A stretch of 63,475 nt of DNA from Pseudomonadota bacterium. Its GTDB lineage: Bacteria; Pseudomonadota; Gammaproteobacteria; Pseudomonadales; Moraxellaceae. Shown here in pieces: positions 58,105 to 63,475 of this stretch (position 1 is the stretch's first letter; every line of letters starts with the position of its first letter). The stretch is from positions 1-63,475 of the forward strand of contig JAKBFV010000005.1 of the NCBI GenBank assembly GCA_021833365.1. The letters are read 5' to 3'. The notes below the pieces were generated by a model, which worked only from the letters and a program-made list of their open reading frames with translations, was not told the DNA's origin and did not search any database. The position numbers and the translations under genes are program-made.

Positions 58105-59340
58105 ATGAGCGCAGCGGATTATGATGTCGTCGTCTTTGGTGCGACCAGCTTTGTCGGCAACATCCTCTGTCAGTACCTGCTGACTTCACCATCCGCCGCC
58201 GGCCAGCTGCGCTGGGCCCTCGCCGGTCGCTCACCGCACAAGCTGCAGCAGTTGCGCACACGCCTCGGCGCGGCAGCCGCCGATCTGCCCATCCTCATCG
58301 CCGACGCCGATGATGAGGCTTCCCTGCGCGCCCTCTGCGCCCGCACCCGTGTCGTCGTCTCCACCGTCGGCCCTTACGCTCTGTACGGCTCGACCCTGGT
58401 CAAGGTCTGTGCCGAGCTCGGCACCGACTACTGCGATCTGAGCGGTGAGCCGCTGTGGATCGCCGATATGATCGCCGCCCATGAGCAACGGGCGCGCGCC
58501 AGCGGCGCACGCATCGTCCATTGTTGCGGCTTCGATTCCCTGCCTTCCGATCTCGGCGTGCAATTCCTGCAGGACTGCGCCTACCAGCGCCATCAGCAAC
58601 CCTGCCAGCGTGTGCGCCTGCGCATCCAGGCGATGCGCGGCACGCTCTCTGGCGGCACCTACGCCAGCATCCTGCACAATGTGCAAGAAGGCGTCGCCGA
58701 CCGCGCAGTGCGCCGCCGCATGGCCGACCCTTACGTTCTCAGTCCAACGCGCGGGCCGCGCCAGCCGAGGGTGAGCTGGGCACAGTACGACGCCGAACAG
58801 GGCAGCTGGCTGGCACCTTTTCTGATGGCGACGATCAATACGCCCGTGGTGCTGCGTTCGCAGGCTCTGAGCGGTGGCCGCTATGGCGAGAATTTTCTCT
58901 ATGATGAGGCCATCCTCACCGGTGCCGGCTGGCGCGGGCGCGCCAAGGCTCTCGCCATCAGCCTGTCCATGGCCGGCTTTCTCGCGGCGACGGCACTTCG
59001 ACCGAGCCGCTATCTGCTGACGCAATACGTCCTGCCACAACCTGGCGAAGGACCCAGTCGCGAGGCGCAGGAACGCGGCTTTTTCGACATCCGCATCGAC
59101 GGCCGCTGCGCCGGAGGACAACGAGTCAGCGTGCGCGTCACCGGTGATCGTGACCCGGGTTACGGCTCGACCGCCAAGATGCTGGCCGAAGCAGCGCTCT
59201 GCCTCGCCTTCGAACGCAGCAAAGAGTCCTTTGCCGGCGGCTTCTGGACGCCAGCCACCCTGCTCGGCGCGACCCTGCGCCAACGCCTCATCGCGCACGC
59301 CGGCCTCAGCTTCACCGAGCGCAGCGAAGCCTATGAGTGA
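58105..59340 (+). CDS. Saccharopine dehydrogenase-like NADP-binding protein
   Basis: A 411-residue protein with an N-terminal Rossmann domain (DVVVFGATSFVGNILCQYL, residues 6-24). The conserved stretches STVGPYALYGSTLVKVCAELG and YCDLSGEP are found in saccharopine dehydrogenase-like and trans-acting enoyl reductase families. It also has CCGFDSLPSDLG. The true substrate is unknown. A GGGAGG ribosome binding site precedes the ATG. It lies just outside the accessory island. Confidence 0.85.
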   Translation: MSAADYDVVVFGATSFVGNILCQYLLTSPSAAGQLRWALAGRSPHKLQQLRTRLGAAAADLPILIADADDEASLRALCARTRVVVSTVGPYALYGSTLVKVCAELGTDYCDLSGEPLWIADMIAAHEQRARASGARIVHCCGFDSLPSDLGVQFLQDCAYQRHQQPCQRVRLRIQAMRGTLSGGTYASILHNVQEGVADRAVRRRMADPYVLSPTRGPRQPRVSWAQYDAEQGSWLAPFLMATINTPVVLRSQALSGGRYGENFLYDEAILTGAGWRGRAKALAISLSMAGFLAATALRPSRYLLTQYVLPQPGEGPSREAQERGFFDIRIDGRCAGGQRVSVRVTGDRDPGYGSTAKMLAEAALCLAFERSKESFAGGFWTPATLLGATLRQRLIAHAGLSFTERSEAYE

Positions 59341-59505
59341 CGCCCTGTATGCGCAGATCAGGAAGGCGAGGCTGTTGAAATCCTGAGGGGCTCGCGCCGG
59401 CGTGTGTCCGACGTGGTGAACAGGACGACCGCCAAGCTCAGCATCGACACGCTGGTGCAAATGCCCAGCCGCATCGGCAAGCCGGTCAAGCTGGCCATCG
59501 GTTGA
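59340..59505 (+). pseudogene. Remnant of an HTH (XRE/HigA-like) antitoxin
   Basis: The frame from about 59383 reads GSRRRVSDVVNRTTAKLSID and ends TLVQMPSRIGKPVKLAIG, matching the C-terminal half of small HTH antitoxins of the HTH_37 type. The N-terminal half is lost except for AQIRKARLLK in another frame, interrupted by a stop at about 59383. No toxin partner remains. Confidence 0.65.
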
Positions 59506-59517
59506 CGCATTGAACGA

Positions 59518-59556
59518 CGCCGTCGGCGATTTTCTAAAATCGTTGGCGCTTTTTTG
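59518..59556 (+). terminator. Hairpin terminator after the HTH remnant
   Basis: A GGCGATTTT/AAATCGTT-type hairpin with flanking GC pairs is followed by TTTTTT (59550-59555). It may end transcription from the saccharopine-dehydrogenase-like gene or the lost antitoxin. Confidence 0.6.
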
Positions 59557-59562
59557 TGCTTC

Positions 59563-59590
59563 CTATGCAGCCCATGCTATGCAGCCCATG
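59563..59590 (+). repeat. 14-bp tandem direct duplication
   Basis: CTATGCAGCCCATG occurs twice without a gap (59563-59576, 59577-59590) in non-coding sequence between toxin-antitoxin remnants. Confidence 0.9.
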
Positions 59591-59733
59591 GTACGGCCAT
59601 GTCCTCTCTTGCCAGGCTCAGCATGATCGTGCCGACAACGGCCCAAGCATTCAGTGCCGCCGATCATGCGCATCCAGCCATCCACCGTCCAGGTACCTCG
59701 ACTGGAGCTTTACCATCGATCACGGATGGCTGG

Positions 59734-59919
59734 CTACAAGTACCGTTCTGCATCCTGCCGCTGATGCAGAACACGAATCACGTCCAGACAGTCAGAGGAG
59801 TCCAGGAAATAGACCACATGCCCACTGTATCAGTTTTAAATCGGCATTGACATGTAGAGCCATATTTCCTCAAGATCAGCCTCGGCCCAAGGGGGGGACA
59901 GCCGGTAGGGCTTAACCAT
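59734..59919 (-). pseudogene. parE: Broken ParE-type toxin gene
   Basis: The ATG at 59919 overlaps the parD stop by 8 bases. It opens the ParE-like start MVKPYRLSPPWAEADLEEIW but stops after 28 codons. The ParE C-terminus (HVVYFLDSSDCLDVIRVLHQ then RQDAERYL) follows in another frame. About 40 central residues are missing, so the toxin should be inactive. A run of seven G/C lies near the start. Confidence 0.82.
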
Positions 59920-60154
59920 GCTGCGTATGCATCCGACTCAGGAATGCGGCGCCATCAAACGGCTTCGGCTCACCGGATTGAAGGCCAGCATTCAGCGCCT
60001 CTTGCAGCGCTCTTACCTTGGCTTCGTGCTCTTCCAGCAGTCTTAACCCTGCTCTGACCACATCGCTGGCTGTGCCATAGCGACCGCTCTGTACCTGGGC
60101 ATCAATGAAGCTGACGAAGTGCTGCCCGAGGGCTACGGATGTATTTCGGCTCAT
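59912..60154 (-). CDS. parD: ParD-like antitoxin
   Basis: An 80-residue ribbon-helix-helix antitoxin: N-terminal SVALGQHFVSFIDAQVQSGR, then YGTASDVVRAGLRLLEEHE, the DNA-binding and dimer core, and a C-terminal toxin-binding tail. It is intact although its ParE partner is destroyed. It may still repress its own promoter or protect against a related toxin encoded elsewhere. Confidence 0.9.
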   Translation of the reverse strand: MSRNTSVALGQHFVSFIDAQVQSGRYGTASDVVRAGLRLLEEHEAKVRALQEALNAGLQSGEPKPFDGAAFLSRMHTQHG

Positions 60155-60338
60155 AAGCGTTATCTTTCTCAAAGTACCAAGATGTACCAAATTTTGGCAC
60201 GGAGTGAAGGATGGGGCAAGGATCATGTCCCGAGAAGCGGTGTAACAGAAGGGCGTAGCCGGTCATCGCGCATCTTCGGTAGAGTTTGGTTTGCGAACTC
60301 AACGACACAGAGGATGACGACGATAACCGATGACATGA

Positions 60339-60491
60339 TCCAATGAGGCTGCCATCATCCGCCTGGTCGGGGCGATAATCCTGGAGCAAAACGATGAGTG
60401 GGCCGTGCAACGGGCGCGCTCTATGACGCTGGAAACCATGGATCCTTTGAGCAATGATGCGATGGTCACGTTGCCCACCATGGCAGCCTGA
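60339..60491 (+). pseudogene. C-terminal remnant of an IS256-type transposase
   Basis: The frame reads NEAAIIRLVGAIILEQNDEW and then AVQRARSMTLETMDPLSNDA up to a stop at 60491. This is the ending of IS256/mutator transposases of the AVQRARYMTLET type. The catalytic DDE part is absent. It directly abuts the end of the NTPase gene and probably removed that gene's 3' end. Confidence 0.8.
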
Positions 60492-60537
60492 TCGAACAGC
60501 AAACCATGCCTACCCGAGGCAAGAGTGACCGGTGCTG

Positions 60538-61918
60538 TTACACCACGCCTGGGGACACGATCAGACTTGCCGGGTCGCCTGCAGTGAAGAGCAGAAAGGG
60601 CGTGCGCCGAATGACCTCGCTCGCCACACTCTCGTCCCAAAGGCTTAGCCAAGCTGCTGTTTCGAGCATGGAAGGCTTGACCAGCTCGATCTCATAGGTC
60701 CGGGAAAATAGGAGATCGTACAAGCGGCGCTGTGGCAGGTTGGCTTGCCGCAGCCGCTGCAGCCAGCGCGCAGCCAGATAGCCTCGTACCACGCCCTCAT
60801 TGTCGTTATGCAACCTGGCACGGCCGAAGGTGGCTGGTTCGAATGCCGGGCGCGTCAGCAGCTGCAGTCGGTCTTCGCCTGACCAGTCCGGCAACACGTC
60901 GTCGATCTTGACCGCGGTTCGCGCGTCTTCGACCGGCGCGTCCTTGTCCGGTATCGCAATAGTTGTCTGGCGGCCAAACACGAGCGCTGCGCCGATCCGC
61001 TCCAGCCCGCGTTTCGCGCGTTCGGCGTCTAAGCGATCACGACGTGCACGGTCTGGATCGTACTCTTGCACGCGCTCACACAGGCTGGCCTCGATCATCT
61101 CTGTGAAACTGCCGAGACGGCCGTGGATGCGCCAATAGCGCACGATCCAGTCAAGATCCAACGGCCGCCGCGCGAACTCCCACATGTTCGCCGCCTGAAT
61201 CGCAGCGATGAGGGCGCCCAGCTCTGGGACATTCTTGGCGGCAGCATATGTCCGCACCTTGTCAGCATCGAGCGGGGCCATTACGACGATCATGAGCATC
61301 TCTGCCGGCGTCGGTTCCGGCGGCTTTTCGTGGCGCAGTACGCGGCGGATCAGCATTTCGAGCGGGGGAACTGGCTCGGCCAGGTTCTCACGTGGCAGTG
61401 GCAACTCCTCGATTAGCCGGCGTGCGTCGCGGGCGACCTCCCAATCCGTATGTCGGCCCGAGAGCACGATATGGGCACGGACCTCGTTGCCAGTGATCCC
61501 ATCGGCAATTTCCCGGAGCGCTCTTTCTAGGCGGATGTTGTCGAGCTTCGCTTCGTCAATGGAGTCGATGAAAAACCATCCTGGCTCGCCGCTCTTGCGC
61601 CAAGCGTCCAGTCGTGGCCAGTCGTGGCCAGTCGGCAGGCCGAAATGCTTTATCGAACCCGTCGCGGCCAACATCTTGAACTGTCGCGTAGAAAGCAAAT
61701 TTGCCTGCGGCGGTTTGCAGACGTGCTTGCTCTGTCAGCTCTTCGGTTTTGCCACTGCCAGCCTCAGCCAGAATGACGACGCGGCGCTTGGCAAGCAGGT
61801 CGGGCCAGCCAAGCAATCCGTCCGAAACGCCGGCCGCTGCCCGGTACCGCGAATGGGCAAGCCCATCGGCATCTTCGCGCCATTCGTAGAACCGGCGATC
61901 AAGGGGAATTGTGGTCAC
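60538..61918 (-). pseudogene. NACHT-like P-loop NTPase, frameshifted by a 10-bp duplication
   Basis: The GTG at 61918 (AAGGAGG upstream) begins a frame with Walker A AEAGSGKTEE. The frame runs off after ADWPRL and ends at 61556. The second frame continues DAWRKSGEPGWFFIDSIDEA (Walker B) to the stop at 60538. The frame changes exactly at two tandem copies of GTCGTGGCCA (61611-61630). Removing one copy restores a single 456-codon frame. The 3' end probably was cut by the IS256-type remnant. It lies 17 bases after abiEii, so it is the third gene of that operon. The IDSIDE Walker B suggests a STAND/NACHT ATPase; function beyond a defence context is unknown. Confidence 0.78.
61611..61630. repeat. 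10-bp tandem duplication causing the frameshift
   Basis: GTCGTGGCCA is present twice in direct contact. The second copy is followed by GTCG, so the slippage-prone tract is about 24 bases. Confidence 0.95.
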
Positions 61919-61935
61919 TCTGCCGTCTGCCTCCT

Positions 61936-62829
61936 TCAGCCCGAGCCGGCGGGTTGCCGATACCGTCTCAGCAGGCCCGGATATTTTTTTGTGCGCAGAT
62001 CTTCTAATGCTTTGTCGGTTAGCTTCCACGCATCGCCCTTGATGCGAGCGATCAGTTCCGTCCAGACGCACTCGAAAGCTTGTATTGCATCGTCGTCGTT
62101 GAAGCGGATGCCGGCCGGCAGCAACGGTGCGATATCTTCAGTGAGGCTACGAGTGAGTTTTTCCAGCATTCGCTGCTCGGCGACGGCACGCGTGATGAGT
62201 TTGCCTTCAAGCGCCAGATAGTGGTCGAAGCAGGCGATGAGCTTGTCCCGATCCATGGCGAGTTGGTCGAGCCCGTGGTGCAAATCGAAGAGGTCGCGGT
62301 TCTTGCGCCGCTGCAGCAATGCGCGCAGCTTGGTGCCAAACAGTTCCTCGGGCTCGAAGGACGTGATCTCGGTCTCGCCCTGGTACCAGTCACTTTCCAC
62401 CGCGAAGGGGTAAGACCTGATACCGAACAGGTGCTCGTGCTCGCGGGTATTGATCTCGACCTTGAGCTTCAGCGTTGCCTGCGGATCAGCTTCGGGCGTG
62501 AACTTGAATATCAGGTGCATAGAATGCCCAGCCTGCTCACGATTGCACTTGCCGAGCCATGACAGGGCTTCGCGGATTGCATCGACCGTCGTGCCAATGG
62601 GCTCGGCCTGTGTTTGCACCAGATCGATGTCTTCCGAATAGCGCAGTGGCTGCTTGAACAGCAGTTTGTTGATTGCGGTGCCACCGCGGAAAGCAATCTT
62701 GTCTTTCAGCGCTGGCGCGTTGAACAGGTCGCACAACGCACGGCAGATGATCAGGTCCTGTTCGATCTGCCTGGCATCGGGCCAAGGGGCCTTCACGCTC
62801 CAGGCCTGGATATATGAGCTGGGAATCAA
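61936..62829 (-). CDS. abiEii: AbiEii/AbiGii nucleotidyltransferase toxin
   Basis: A 297-residue nucleotidyltransferase-fold toxin of type IV toxin-antitoxin and abortive-infection systems. It has FRGGTAINKLL (GS-type motif) with the catalytic acidic pair in RYSEDIDLVQT, then EELFGTKLRALLQRRKNRDLFDL typically shared by the family. It blocks growth, probably by modifying tRNA. Its start overlaps abiEi by 4 bases. It looks intact. Confidence 0.92.
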   Translation of the reverse strand: MIPSSYIQAWSVKAPWPDARQIEQDLIICRALCDLFNAPALKDKIAFRGGTAINKLLFKQPLRYSEDIDLVQTQAEPIGTTVDAIREALSWLGKCNREQAGHSMHLIFKFTPEADPQATLKLKVEINTREHEHLFGIRSYPFAVESDWYQGETEITSFEPEELFGTKLRALLQRRKNRDLFDLHHGLDQLAMDRDKLIACFDHYLALEGKLITRAVAEQRMLEKLTRSLTEDIAPLLPAGIRFNDDDAIQAFECVWTELIARIKGDAWKLTDKALEDLRTKKYPGLLRRYRQPAGSG

Positions 62830-63475
62830 AAGTCAATCTCCACGGGCTCATTGATCACGAGCTTCCACTTCGTATCTTTCTCGTGGAGTACAGACAGGGA
62901 TTCGATAAGGGGCTTGACGGAGGGGTCCAGGGGCACGGCCGTCTTGGCCTTCTTGGCAAATGGTTCCAGCGCGTTGGCCTGACGCACATGACCGACATGG
63001 TCCAGCAAATAGCCGAGCCGGCGCACGGACGAGTTTTCGTAAGCCGCGGCCGCTTTGGCGAGCGCACGCGGCTCAGCCTTGGCGCCAATGTCCTTGGCGA
63101 TCTGTGCAACACCATTGATGCCGGAGGCCTTGTGCAAGTAGCGAACGCAATCCAGCAACGTCAACTCGACGCCAGCCACTTGGGCAAAACCTGCATCACT
63201 CTTCATTTGGTCGAGCCAATCGGGTTGATTGAGCTTTGCGAAGGCCTTGGGCGTCTGATAGAGAAACTGGAGCCGGTGGCGGCCGATCTCGAAGTCCCGC
63301 AACTGTTTGGGCACAACCACCTGAAAGACCATGGCGGCCTGGTGCGATGAACCATGGAAGGCCGCAGCACGCAGCAGCGAGATGCGATAGTCGATGCCCT
63401 GATACTTCATCAAGGGATCGATCCAACGAACGGGATCCGGGGCGCCGGCCATCTGATCCTCGGGACGCAGGATCA
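62826..63475 (-). CDS. abiEi: AbiEi-type antitoxin (5' end beyond window)
   Basis: At least 216 residues of an AbiEi-family antitoxin and transcriptional repressor. The visible part includes WIDPLMKYQGIDYRISLLRA, AAAFHGSSHQAAMVFQVVVP and the LTLLDCVRYL segment of the family C-terminal domain. The frame stays open through the window end (ILRPEDQ precedes the ATG at 63452). The real start and winged-helix domain are therefore outside. Coupled to abiEii. Confidence 0.88.
   Translation of the reverse strand, partial: ILRPEDQMAGAPDPVRWIDPLMKYQGIDYRISLLRAAAFHGSSHQAAMVFQVVVPKQLRDFEIGRHRLQFLYQTPKAFAKLNQPDWLDQMKSDAGFAQVAGVELTLLDCVRYLHKASGINGVAQIAKDIGAKAEPRALAKAAAAYENSSVRRLGYLLDHVGHVRQANALEPFAKKAKTAVPLDPSVKPLIESLSVLHEKDTKWKLVINEPVEIDF

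Noticed and set aside
59556-59915. Plus-strand open frames of about 100 codons
   Set aside because: They run antisense to the broken parE and through duplicated sequence, without family resemblance.
60195-60212. TGGCACGGAGTGAAGG as a sigma-54 promoter
   Set aside because: The -24 part fits but the -12 GC at the correct spacing is absent and no gene follows.

Overview
The window comes from a GC-rich gammaproteobacterium. The gene orders tRNA-Tyr/Gly/Thr-tuf, dapA-bamC-purC, pcnB-folK-panBCD and dksA-gluQ-cbrAB are all gammaproteobacterial. The CbrAB pair together with a CrcZ-like RNA points to the Pseudomonadales or a close relative. I cannot name a species from sequence alone. A full nitric-oxide reductase cluster, cytochrome c maturation genes, a hemerythrin with a chemotaxis transducer, and several FNR/ANR-like sites suggest a facultatively respiring, microaerobic or denitrifying life.

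Layout. 1-0.5 kb: a tRNA-tuf operon on the minus strand. 0.5-7.2 kb: an AraC regulator with a membrane metalloprotease-like protein, rsuA, a peroxiredoxin, grxD, argD-argF, a small periplasmic protein and tRNA-Met. 7.2-9.3 kb: a lower-GC patch with a transducer and a bacteriohemerythrin. 9.4-13 kb: SDR/LysR, OmpW and a sterol-desaturase-type enzyme. 13.3-15.9 kb: tRNA-Ser, a small lipoprotein, purC, bamC and dapA. 16-21 kb: copper ATPase and ccmABCDE. 21-31.3 kb: an acetyl-CoA hydrolase/transferase family protein, an orphan FliK/FlhB-tail pair, serC, an ATP-grasp-like protein, a TPR lipoprotein, mrcB and a PfkB kinase. 31.3-39.1 kb: norR, then ric-norC-norB-norE-norF-norQ-norD behind a sigma-54 promoter and three NorR boxes. 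39.1-43.2 kb: two acyl-CoA dehydrogenase genes and an acetoacetate-decarboxylase-like gene, with a divergent TetR regulator.

43.2-58 kb is the centre of interest: a catabolite-control region. A sigma-54 promoter at 43290 is followed by about 390 nt of sequence that codes for no convincing protein. It carries A-rich AANAANAA motifs, most of them in predicted hairpin loops, and ends in an intrinsic terminator. Next come pcnB-folK-panB-panC-panD-acs, aidB, a Rieske protein, dksA, gluQ, a 58-residue membrane protein, and cbrA-cbrB. I read the RNA as a CrcZ-type decoy of the Hfq/Crc translational repressor. Its likely activator CbrB is in the same window but about 13 kb away, rather than directly upstream as in Pseudomonas.

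59.3-63.5 kb is a decaying accessory island. It holds an HTH antitoxin remnant, an intact ParD with a broken ParE, an IS256-type transposase tail, and an AbiEi-AbiEii type IV toxin-antitoxin pair. The pair is followed by a NACHT-like NTPase gene that a 10-bp tandem duplication puts out of frame.
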